Assembly: GCF_002909235.1 (NCBI RefSeq)
Contig: NZ_PHQQ01000003.1
Span: 1-64,000 of the forward strand
Source of the DNA: Arenibacter catalasegens
GTDB taxonomy: Bacteria; Bacteroidota; Bacteroidia; Flavobacteriales; Flavobacteriaceae
Reading direction: 5' to 3'
Length of the DNA: 64,000 nt
In this document: positions 56,878 through 64,000 of the stretch, piece by piece
Layout of the letters: each line of letters opens with the position of its first letter
How positions within the stretch are numbered: position 1 is the stretch's first letter
The notes under the pieces: model-generated
What the model saw: only the letters and a program-made list of their open reading frames with translations
Told to the model about the DNA's origin: nothing
The model's database searches: none
Program-made: the position numbers and the translations under genes

Positions 56878-56936
56878 TTTAACAAACTTAAGTAAAAAAA
56901 TAACTTACCAACTTAAAAACATATCAACAGTCCTCT

Positions 56937-57767
56937 ATGGCAATAATTACTTTAACTACTGATTTTGGACATAAAGATCATTTTGTAGGCGCCATAAAAG
57001 GTACAATTCACAAGGAATTGTCAGATGTAAGTATTGTTGATATTTCACATTCCATTGCCCCTTTCAATATTCAAGAATGTGCCTATATACTAAAAAACTC
57101 CTATAAAAATTTTCCAGAGGGCAGTATCCATATAGTTGGTGTGGATTCTGAATTATCCCCAGAAAACCAGCACATTGCTGTTTTAGTGGACAACCACTAT
57201 TTCATTATGGCCAACAATGGCGTAATAGGACTCATAATTTCTGAAATAGTTCCAGAAAAAGTGGTGGAAATACAATTGCCGAATACATTAGATAGTTCGT
57301 TTCCGGAAATGGATGTTTTTGTCAAGGCAGCAAGTCACATTGCTCGTGGCGGAAAATTGGAGGTCATAGGCAGACCTTTTAAGGACCTGAAAGACCTTAG
57401 GGAGTTTAATCCTAGAATTTCCGATAACCAAAATACTATTTCAGGCAGTGTCATTTATATTGACAACTATGGTAATGTGGTCACCAACATTCAACAGAAC
57501 ATTTTCAAGACTATTGGCAAGGGAAGAACGTTTGAACTACAGGCCAGAAATAAAAAAATACGGGAAATCCACAATAAATACGGGGACATTATAGATTACA
57601 AACTAGAAAAAAGTCAACGTAAATCACCTGGGGAGTTGGTGGCACTTTTTAACTCTTCCGGCTATTTGGAAATTGCCATCTACAAAAGTGACCTAAATAC
57701 TGTTGGAGGGGCCTCTACCCTCTTGGGTCTAGATTATAGGGATACAGTGTTAATTAATTTTACTTAA
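56937..57767 (+). CDS. SAM hydroxide adenosyltransferase (SAM hydrolase) family
   Basis: Enzyme (276 aa) of the fluorinase/chlorinase fold that splits S-adenosylmethionine to adenosine and methionine using water. The N-terminal TLTTDFGHKDHFVGAIKG block (catalytic Asp), DISHSIAPFNIQECA and the later SVIYIDNYGNVVTN segments identify the family. Halide-using activity cannot be excluded, but the water-using family is much more common. It begins a plus-strand run leading to gldF, gldG and dnaN. Confidence 0.9.
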   Translation: MAIITLTTDFGHKDHFVGAIKGTIHKELSDVSIVDISHSIAPFNIQECAYILKNSYKNFPEGSIHIVGVDSELSPENQHIAVLVDNHYFIMANNGVIGLIISEIVPEKVVEIQLPNTLDSSFPEMDVFVKAASHIARGGKLEVIGRPFKDLKDLREFNPRISDNQNTISGSVIYIDNYGNVVTNIQQNIFKTIGKGRTFELQARNKKIREIHNKYGDIIDYKLEKSQRKSPGELVALFNSSGYLEIAIYKSDLNTVGGASTLLGLDYRDTVLINFT

Positions 57768-57781
57768 AAGAAAATTAACAA

Positions 57782-58078
57782 ATGTTGGTAAGAATTGTAA
57801 AATTAACTCTCAAAAAGGAAAATATTGCTAGTTTTGAGGCCATCTTTGAAAAAAATAAAACGAAAATCCGACAGGTAGAAGGCTGTACCTTTTTAGAATT
57901 GTTACAGAGCAAAGAAGCGAAAAATATATTTTTCACTTATAGTTATTGGAACAGCTCTAATGATCTAGAAAACTATAGAAATTCGGAATTTTTCAAGTTA
58001 GTCTGGAAGAAGACTAAACTATTATTTGAGGACAAACCAGAAGCCTGGAGCCTCACAAAGAAGGAAACCGTTAATTAA
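57782..58078 (+). CDS. Antibiotic biosynthesis monooxygenase-like (ABM) protein
   Basis: Small ferredoxin-like dimeric protein (98 aa). The pattern MLVRIVKLTLKKENIASFEAIF...CTFLELLQS and the YWNSSNDLENYRNSEFFK helix match the ABM domain. Such proteins include quinol monooxygenases and heme-degrading IsdG-type enzymes; none can be chosen here. It lies 14 nt after the SAM hydrolase gene and 5 nt before gldF. Confidence 0.85.
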   Translation: MLVRIVKLTLKKENIASFEAIFEKNKTKIRQVEGCTFLELLQSKEAKNIFFTYSYWNSSNDLENYRNSEFFKLVWKKTKLLFEDKPEAWSLTKKETVN

Positions 58079-58083
58079 CTTAT

Positions 58084-58815
58084 ATGCTTGCCATATTTAA
58101 AAGAGAAATACAATCATTCTTCACTTCGCCCATTGGTTATTTGGTGATTGGATTATTTTTAGTGCTCAATGGATTGTTTCTATGGGTCTTTAAGGGACCG
58201 TTTAATATATTTGAATACGGCTTTGCCGATCTAAGCAATTTCTTTCTACTTGCCCCCTGGGTATTTCTTTTCTTGATTCCAGCCATTACCATGAAAAGTT
58301 TTTCCGAAGAAAAAAAACTAGGTACTTTGGAGCTTCTGTTTATCAAGCCCATTTCTCTCTGGGAAACGGTATTAGGAAAATTTTCAGGTACATTCTGCTT
58401 GGCTCTAATTGCCATTGTACCCACGCTTCTATATGTGTACACGATTTCCCAATTAGGTCTTACCGTAGGTAATTTGGATATGGGAATGATAGTGGGATCC
58501 TATTTTGGGCTCTTGTTGTTAATTGCCAGTTATACCGCAATTGGATTATTTGCTTCCACCCTTTCCGAAAACCAAATTGTAGCCTTTATTATTGGTATGG
58601 TTCTGTGTTTTCTTATGTTATATGGTTTTGAAAGTTTGTCGACCATATTGCCTGCAGGCCCAATGATATTTTTTGTTGAAAACCTTGGAATGAAAGCCCA
58701 TTTTGAAAGTATAGCCAGGGGAGTACTGGACACTAGGGACGTTATATATTTTATAAGTCTCAGCATATTTTTTCTTTACTTGACCATAATTCAACTTAAA
58801 AATCAAAATAGATAA
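58084..58815 (+). CDS. gldF: Gliding motility ABC permease GldF
   Basis: Membrane permease (243 aa, six helices) that with GldG and GldA forms an ABC complex needed for gliding in Flavobacteria. The FKREIQSFFTSPIGYLVIGLF start and the FSEEKKLGTLELLFIKPIS cytoplasmic loop are typical. It overlaps gldG by one base (TAATG). GldA is not in this window. The arrangement gldF-gldG-dnaN matches other flavobacterial genomes as recalled. Confidence 0.93.
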   Translation: MLAIFKREIQSFFTSPIGYLVIGLFLVLNGLFLWVFKGPFNIFEYGFADLSNFFLLAPWVFLFLIPAITMKSFSEEKKLGTLELLFIKPISLWETVLGKFSGTFCLALIAIVPTLLYVYTISQLGLTVGNLDMGMIVGSYFGLLLLIASYTAIGLFASTLSENQIVAFIIGMVLCFLMLYGFESLSTILPAGPMIFFVENLGMKAHFESIARGVLDTRDVIYFISLSIFFLYLTIIQLKNQNR

Positions 58816-60485
58816 TGAAAAAGAGTTTGTTATCTATAATAAAGGCTATTTCCTTATTGCTGATTGTAAATATTGTGGGCAGTTATATCTATAGTAGAAT
58901 AGATTTGACCGAAGACAATAGATATACCCTTTCAAAAGCTGCGTTGAATGCTGCAGGTGAATTTAATACACCTGTTATTATCGATATTTTATTGGATGGA
59001 AATCTACCTCCTGAATTTATTAAACTAAAAATGGAGACCCGCCAACTCTTGGAGGAGTTTGCCGCTGAAAACAAAAATATCAAGTTCAATTTTGTAAATC
59101 CACTTGAAGGAGCTTCCCAAATTGACGCTGTTATCCAAGATCTGCAAGGTTTAGGCCTTACTCCCACAAATGTCACCGTTGAACAAAATGGAAAGGTTTC
59201 CCAAGAAATTATTTTTCCTTGGGCCATGGTCAATTATAATAATAGTACGGTCAAAGTACCGCTACTAAAAAACAAACTAGGATCAACTACGGAAGAACGT
59301 GTAAACAATTCGGTGCAACATTTGGAATATGCTTTTGGCGATGCTTTTACCAAATTGAATATCAAGGAGAAGAAAAATATAGCCATCATTAAGGGCAATG
59401 GCGAACTAGAAGACCTTTTAATGGCCGATTATTTAACTACCATAAAAGACTATTACAATATTGGTCCCATTACCTTAGATTCCGTTGCAACCAATCCTGA
59501 AGGGGTTTTGCAACAATTAAAAGGGTTTGATCTAGCAATAATTGCCAAACCCACAGAGGCCTTTACCGATGCCGAAAAGTTCATCTTGGATCAATATATA
59601 ACTGGCGGCGGAAAATCATTATGGCTCATTGATCAGGTTGCTATGGAACTGGATAGCCTCTTCAACGAAAATGGTACTGCCATGGCTTTGCCACGCAAAC
59701 TTAACCTAAATGATTTTTTCTTTAAATATGGTGTACGACTAAATGCGGACCTGGTAAGCGATCTTTATTTTACCCAAATAGTTTTGGCAACAGGAGATGG
59801 AAACAGCTCACAATACAACCCCGTTCCTTGGTACTATAATCCCATGGTCTTCTCCAAAAACAACCATCCAATTAATAATAATTTGGAAGCCTTAAGGTTT
59901 CAATTTACCAGTAGTATAGACACCCTTGCCAGTGATTATAAGAAACATATATTGTTGGAAAGTTCGCCATTATCCAGGGCGGACGGAGTACCAAAACCAA
60001 TTCAACTAGACATCATAAATACCCCACCGAACAAAGACCTATTTAAGGACGGTAATAAGATATTGGGAGTTCTAATCGAAGGCACCTTTACGTCTACATT
60101 CCAGAACCGCGTTAAACCAGTTCATCTAAATAAAACACAAGATCAAGGTCCACAAAACAAGATGATCGTACTTTCGGACGGAGACTTAATTAGAAACCAG
60201 ATCCGAAATGGGAGACCCTTGGAACTAGGTTACGACAAATGGACAAATAACTTTTTTGGCAACAAAGAATTCCTCATAAATTGCCTCAATTACCTCTTGG
60301 ACGATTCTGGACTTATAAACATTCGGAATAAGAAAGTAACCATCCCTTTCTTGGATGAAGAAAAAATTAATAATCAAAAAACCAAATGGCAGTTGATTAA
60401 TATTGGCCTGCCACTATGTTTGACCCTTATTTTTGGATTCATAATTCACACTATAAGAAAGAAAAAATATGGGGATAAGTGTTAA
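58815..60485 (+). CDS. gldG: Gliding motility ABC substrate-binding protein GldG
   Basis: GldG (556 aa): an N-terminal membrane helix (about 5-26) followed by a large periplasmic domain of the ABC_transp_aux type, and a final helix (about 527-546) before KKKYGDKC. The NIVGSYIYSRIDLTEDNRYTLS N-terminus is characteristic. Works with GldF. Translation start overlaps the gldF stop, suggesting coupled synthesis. Confidence 0.95.
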   Translation: MKKSLLSIIKAISLLLIVNIVGSYIYSRIDLTEDNRYTLSKAALNAAGEFNTPVIIDILLDGNLPPEFIKLKMETRQLLEEFAAENKNIKFNFVNPLEGASQIDAVIQDLQGLGLTPTNVTVEQNGKVSQEIIFPWAMVNYNNSTVKVPLLKNKLGSTTEERVNNSVQHLEYAFGDAFTKLNIKEKKNIAIIKGNGELEDLLMADYLTTIKDYYNIGPITLDSVATNPEGVLQQLKGFDLAIIAKPTEAFTDAEKFILDQYITGGGKSLWLIDQVAMELDSLFNENGTAMALPRKLNLNDFFFKYGVRLNADLVSDLYFTQIVLATGDGNSSQYNPVPWYYNPMVFSKNNHPINNNLEALRFQFTSSIDTLASDYKKHILLESSPLSRADGVPKPIQLDIINTPPNKDLFKDGNKILGVLIEGTFTSTFQNRVKPVHLNKTQDQGPQNKMIVLSDGDLIRNQIRNGRPLELGYDKWTNNFFGNKEFLINCLNYLLDDSGLINIRNKKVTIPFLDEEKINNQKTKWQLINIGLPLCLTLIFGFIIHTIRKKKYGDKC

Positions 60486-60517
60486 TAAGTTTGTTTCCTT
60501 AAAAAGGACATTTAAAA

Positions 60518-60525
60518 TATCTTTG
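60518..60525 (+). promoter_or_regulatory. Candidate -7 element for dnaN
   Basis: TATCTTTG fits TAnnTTTG and lies about 100 nt before dnaN. A TTTG at 60490-60493 is 24 bp upstream, slightly long for the consensus. Confidence 0.35.
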
Positions 60526-60623
60526 TTTTGACTGTGATTCAAGGGATATTGCAGATTCAAACAGATATTTAAACACTGTTTTAGGTTGTACAACTATGTA
60601 GATTCCTTAAAAAATATAAACCA

Positions 60624-61742
60624 ATGAAATTTATAGTATCTAGTACTTATTTACTAAAACAACTCCAAGTATTAGGTGGAGTAATTAATAATAGCAACAC
60701 CTTGCCCATACTTGACAATTTTCTTTTCGATTTAAATCAGAAAGAGCTAACCGTTTCAGCCTCCGATTTGGAAACCACCATGAGTTCCGTATTAGAAGTG
60801 GATTCGGACAATGAGGGAACTATAGCTGTGCCTGCAAAGTTATTATTGGAAATCTTAAAAACCTTTCCAGAGCAGCCACTTACATTTGTTGTTGAGGATA
60901 ACAATACGGTTGAAATCAGTTCTAACCATGGTAAATACGCTTTGGCCTATGCTGATGGCGCGGAATTTCCAAAATCCGTAGAATTGTCCAGCCCATCCTC
61001 CACTACATTAATTGGTGACATATTGGCTACGGCTATCAACAAAACTATTTTTGCCGCAGGTAATGATGATCTTAGACCGGTAATGAGTGGTGTCTTTTTT
61101 CAATTTTCTCCAGAGAGTTTAACCTTTGTCGCAACCGATGCCCATAAATTGGTAAAATATCAACGTAATGATGTAACGGCCTCGAAGGTTGCTGAATTCA
61201 TAATGCCAAAAAAACCTTTAAATTTATTAAAAGGGATTTTAGCTGGCAGTGAAACTGAAGTACTTATAGAATACAACGAAAGCAACGCTAAATTCAGTTT
61301 TGAAAATACCATTTTGATTTGTAGACTGATAGACGGAAAATATCCAAATTACGAAGCGGTGATTCCAAAGGAAAATCCAAATAAACTTTCCATTGCCCGT
61401 ACCCAACTTTTAAGTTCCGTTAGGAGGGTCTCTATATTTTCCAATAAGACTACCCACCAAATACGATTAAAAATTGCAGGGGCCGAATTAAATATTTCTG
61501 CTGAGGACATAGATTATAGCAATAAAGCTGAAGAACGTTTAACTTGTTCATACCAAGGTGATGATATGCAGATAGGGTTTAATTCGCGGTTCTTGGTAGA
61601 AATGCTGAACAACCTTACCTCAGATGACGTACAATTGGAAATGAGCCTACCCAACAGAGCAGGTATCCTTACTCCTATTGACGGTTTGGATGAAGGTGAA
61701 AATGTTACTATGTTGGTAATGCCCGTAATGCTCAATAGTTAG
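60624..61742 (+). CDS. dnaN: DNA polymerase III beta subunit (sliding clamp)
   Basis: Clamp (372 aa) that keeps replicative polymerase on DNA. Three repeated clamp domains are present, with GGVINNSNTLPILDNFLF early, FEFSPESL-like FQFSPESLTFVATDAHKLVKY in the second and the C-terminal MLVMPVML tail. No dnaA is in the window, so this is not evidence for an origin. Followed by REP-like hairpins and a terminator. Confidence 0.97.
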   Translation: MKFIVSSTYLLKQLQVLGGVINNSNTLPILDNFLFDLNQKELTVSASDLETTMSSVLEVDSDNEGTIAVPAKLLLEILKTFPEQPLTFVVEDNNTVEISSNHGKYALAYADGAEFPKSVELSSPSSTTLIGDILATAINKTIFAAGNDDLRPVMSGVFFQFSPESLTFVATDAHKLVKYQRNDVTASKVAEFIMPKKPLNLLKGILAGSETEVLIEYNESNAKFSFENTILICRLIDGKYPNYEAVIPKENPNKLSIARTQLLSSVRRVSIFSNKTTHQIRLKIAGAELNISAEDIDYSNKAEERLTCSYQGDDMQIGFNSRFLVEMLNNLTSDDVQLEMSLPNRAGILTPIDGLDEGENVTMLVMPVMLNS

Positions 61743-61761
61743 ATAAAAAGATTCAATTTTA

Positions 61762-61849
61762 CTCACTAAGTGAGATTTGAATGCTCCGACGCTTGCGTCT
61801 GTATATTGTAAGTTGTTTCCTTTCGATTCCTCATGGGCTTGCCCTGAGG
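61762..61849. repeat. Cluster of three short hairpins (REP-like)
   Basis: CTCACT-A-AGTGAG (61762-61774), GACGC-TT-GCGTC (61788-61799) and CCTCA-T-GGGC-TT-GCCC-TGAGG (61829-61849) follow dnaN one after another. The GC-rich stems differ from the AT-rich background. The arrangement resembles a REP-type sequence, but no transposase lies nearby. Confidence 0.45.
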
Positions 61850-61897
61850 TAATTGACTTTAAAGTTGAATTCAAAATACACCCCACTTTTTTACAAT

Positions 61898-61933
61898 AAA
61901 AAAGCCGTATTTCATATGAGATACGGCTTTTTT
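61898..61933. terminator. Bidirectional terminator after dnaN
   Basis: A 13-bp perfect stem (AAAAAAGCCGTAT and complement) extended by three more pairs around an ATAT loop, with T tract, between convergent dnaN and the DUF4870 gene. Confidence 0.9.
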
Positions 61934-61957
61934 GCTTTAAACAATTATGTTTATTAA

Positions 61958-62296
61958 CTACACAAACTTTATACTCAAGGGATAATGCGGCTTTTCCCCG
62001 TTGGATACCTTAATGGCATTAATAATGGGAAACACAAAGCAAAGAATGGCCACTCCTATAATCCCGAATATTCCCAAACCAAAAAGTAAAATCAACGGAA
62101 TACAAATTAGGATATATAAAAACATACTTATTTGAAAATTTATTATCGATTTTCCATTTTCATCCATATTTATAATGGAATCCCTTTGTGTTAACCACAG
62201 TACCAAGGGAACGATAAATCCCCCAAATCCGGTTACGATATCCAATAGCTGACTTAAATGGGTCAACACCAATAATTGTCTGTTTTCTGATTTCAT
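61958..62296 (-). CDS. DUF4870 (Tic20-like) membrane protein
   Basis: Small membrane protein (112 aa) of DUF4870, with three or four hydrophobic helices (about 10-33, 49-70, 72-95). The pattern LTHLSQLLDIVTGFGGFIVPLVLWL followed by IINFQISMFLYILICIPLI matches the family. Role unknown, related to Tic20 in fold only by prediction. Conserved downstream of dnaN in other flavobacteria as recalled. Confidence 0.85.
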   Translation of the reverse strand: MKSENRQLLVLTHLSQLLDIVTGFGGFIVPLVLWLTQRDSIINMDENGKSIINFQISMFLYILICIPLILLFGLGIFGIIGVAILCFVFPIINAIKVSNGEKPHYPLSIKFV

Positions 62297-62449
62297 CGTG
62301 TTCTATAATTAGAGTCCGTTTATGTTGTAGGACATTGGTATAACAGCTTGACTTACCTCCATACATAAGTTACTATAATTATAGGACTACTAAATTCAGC
62401 TTTTGTTACATAAAAAGCGTAACATAGTTTTCAAGACCGGCTGGAACAA

Positions 62450-62902
62450 TTATTGTTTTCGTTCCAATTTTTCCAATTTCTCCATATCTTTTTCAATTCC
62501 GTTTTGCAATTTATCAATTTTCTGGTTCAGCTTCTCGATCGCCATTGGTGACAATTTACCCTTTTTCTGATCCTTGGTCATTTTCTCCTGAAGCTTTTCT
62601 ATTTTTCTTGAATCTTTGGCAATAGACCTTCTCTTGGAATCTATGTCTGATGAAAGTCTTTCCCGCTTTTTCAATTCCTTTTCAGCCTTCTTTTGGGCTT
62701 TTTCAGCCTTCATGGCATCCCTTTCCGCCTTATCTACCCTTTTTTGAATTTCCTTAGCTTCTTTGGCTTCCTGTAAAATTCTAGCTTGCTCCATTTGTTC
62801 GGTATTTTCATTTGGAGTTACCGGAACTTCTGTTTCTTGTGCCAAGGTGATTTGGCAGAAAAAAGCTATTGCCAATAATGTAATAATTCTGATTGATTTC
62901 AT
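62450..62902 (-). CDS. Exported coiled-coil protein of unknown function
   Basis: Small exported protein (150 aa) with a signal peptide ending about residue 21 (ITLAQ). The rest is a continuous highly charged helix rich in Lys, Glu and Gln (AEKAQKKAEKELKKRERLSSD), a strong coiled-coil candidate. No family name could be given. Possibly a periplasmic structural or tether protein. Confidence 0.7.
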   Translation of the reverse strand: MKSIRIITLLAIAFFCQITLAQETEVPVTPNENTEQMEQARILQEAKEAKEIQKRVDKAERDAMKAEKAQKKAEKELKKRERLSSDIDSKRRSIAKDSRKIEKLQEKMTKDQKKGKLSPMAIEKLNQKIDKLQNGIEKDMEKLEKLERKQ

Positions 62903-63220
62903 ATAGTCGTTTTAAGTTGAATTTCCGAATACACCAGCCTCCAAAAGTAAATTGTACTCCATTCGCTATCGTATTTAGGACACTATCAAAATTAGATTAT
63001 TTAACCGGAATTAATTATGATTTAAATCATAATATTAAACTTTACTATTCCTAAAATAGAAGTTCTAAACCATTATCATATTAGTGGTTTCCAACCGTTT
63101 CACAAAGTGTTCATACCTGTCCTTCCCAAGTTCCCGAAAAGTAAATCATAGCTACTAACAATTAGAAATCGGAACAGGATTAAAAATTATAAATCGTATT
63201 TTTACCACCAATTTAAATCT
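62903..63220. other. Divergent intergenic region, 318 bp
   Basis: Between the coiled-coil gene (minus) and mnmE (plus). It contains a perfect 20-bp palindrome at 63014-63033 (listed separately) and a TACTTTTG-type -7 element for the minus gene at 62942-62949. No ORF was found. Confidence 0.5.
63014..63033. promoter_or_regulatory. FNR/Crp-type palindrome
   Basis: A perfect 20-bp palindrome with the core TGATTTAAATCA, matching the TGAT-N4-ATCA half-sites of FNR/Crp-family regulators. It lies 112 nt from the coiled-coil gene start and 188 nt from mnmE; the target is unclear. Confidence 0.45.
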
Positions 63221-64000
63221 ATGATTACCAACGACAACATCATTGCTTTGGCCACTCCTTCAGGGGCGGGTGCCATAGCCGTTATCCGAATTTCCGGGAA
63301 AGAGGCCATTGCCTTGACCAATCCTTTCTTCAAATCGATTAGAGGGAAGGACTTAAAGAAACAAAAGAGCCATACCATTCATTTGGGGCATATTACGGAG
63401 AACGAAAAGGTGTTGGATGAAGTCTTATTATCTCTTTTTATAGGTCCTAATTCGTACACAGGTGAAGATGTTGTTGAAATATCCTGCCATGGTTCGCCCT
63501 ATATTCAACAACAAATAATTCAATTGTTCCTGAGAAATGGTTGCCGAATGGCCACAGCAGGCGAATTTACACTGCGTGCCTTCTTAAACGGAAAAATGGA
63601 CTTGAGTCAGGCCGAAGCCGTGGCTGATCTTATTGCTTCTGATAATGAGGCCAGCCACCAGATCGCTATTCAACAAATGCGTGGTGGGTTCAGTAACGAA
63701 ATAAAAAAATTGAGGGACCAGCTCTTGAACTTTGCTTCGCTCATGGAATTGGAACTCGACTTTGCAGAGGAAGATGTAGAATTTGCGGACCGAACTCAGT
63801 TCAAAATTCTACTGACCAAGATACAACGGATTTTAAAACGATTGATAGACTCTTTTGCCGTGGGAAATGTGATCAAGAATGGCATTCCAATTGCCATTGT
63901 AGGAGAACCCAATGTTGGCAAATCTACCTTGCTTAATGCACTTTTAAATGAGGAACGGGCCATTGTAAGCGATATTGCAGGAACTACCAGGGATACCATA
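63221..64000 (+). CDS. mnmE: tRNA modification GTPase MnmE, 5' part only
   Basis: First 260 codons of MnmE (TrmE), which with MnmG makes 5-carboxymethylaminomethyl uridine at tRNA position 34. The start [21 protein letters not shown] is canonical for the formyl-THF-binding N domain (about 1-120). The helical domain follows, and the G domain begins near the window end with [15 protein letters not shown] (P-loop) and [10 protein letters not shown] (switch). It runs off the end at base 64000 and is not otherwise damaged. Confidence 0.96.
   Translation, partial: MITNDNIIALATPSGAGAIAVIRISGKEAIALTNPFFKSIRGKDLKKQKSHTIHLGHITENEKVLDEVLLSLFIGPNSYTGEDVVEISCHGSPYIQQQIIQLFLRNGCRMATAGEFTLRAFLNGKMDLSQAEAVADLIASDNEASHQIAIQQMRGGFSNEIKKLRDQLLNFASLMELELDFAEEDVEFADRTQFKILLTKIQRILKRLIDSFAVGNVIKNGIPIAIVGEPNVGKSTLLNALLNEERAIVSDIAGTTRDTI

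Noticed and set aside
60518-61742. Replication origin next to dnaN
   Set aside because: No dnaA, DnaA-box cluster or AT-rich unwinding region was seen; in Bacteroidota dnaN is often away from the origin.

Overview
The window is chromosomal DNA of a Bacteroidota bacterium, almost certainly a marine-type member of the Flavobacteriaceae. Base composition is AT-rich and genes are tightly packed on both strands. Ribosome-binding sites are weak. Several promoters fit the Bacteroidota pattern (TTTG, about 19-20 bp, TAnnTTTG). Lineage markers include gldF-gldG next to dnaN, DUF5606, a DUF5916 outer-membrane protein and a DUF4870 protein. I cannot name the genus from sequence alone. No rRNA, tRNA, CRISPR array, prophage or intact insertion sequence was seen.

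Layout. 131-12671: mostly exported or lipoprotein hydrolases (SMP-30/gluconolactonase-like, beta-lactamase-fold serine hydrolase, alpha/beta esterase, SGNH hydrolase, GH20 hexosaminidase, S10 carboxypeptidase, S9-like peptidase/esterase) plus a DUF5916 barrel protein and an EthD protein; this looks like glycan and peptide scavenging. 12877-15286: ruvX-def-DUF5606, divergent from dapD. 15297-20982: a surface-glycan cluster (HAD-like, LicD, TagD-like cytidylyltransferase, GT2, LicC-like nucleotidyltransferase, and a TagF-like::GT2 fusion), the best candidate for an uncharacterised pathway, probably putting CDP-activated alcohol-phosphate groups on a cell-surface glycan. 20992-38631: housekeeping genes (tsaC/sua5, cca, ctaA, nucleoid-associated protein, ABC exporter, uvrB, hsp20, sucC, lysA, guaB).

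38697-41127: a flavinylated FMN-binding protein, a small membrane protein and an outer-membrane porin whose promoter is flanked by two TTATTTA-N9-TAAATAA boxes resembling Fur operators, suggesting iron control. 41290-49476: HMG-CoA lyase, LysE exporter, Dabb protein, pyrD, pepT, a YdeI-like protein and a heme/FG-GAP lipoprotein, with two notable repeats: a structured 0.45-kb non-coding element with imperfect terminal inverted repeats (about 43018-43469) and ten perfect copies of a 7-bp unit (47779-47848). 49650-54886: SLC13 transporter, Cys-rich copper-binding protein, and a cNMP/CBS/DUF294 protein overlapping a DnaQ-type exonuclease. 54887-64000: purC-phoH, then SAM hydrolase, ABM protein, gldF, gldG, dnaN, two small envelope proteins and the 5' part of mnmE, which runs off the end.

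Functions are assigned by reading motifs and overall resemblance; no database search was run. Regulatory sites are pattern matches only.
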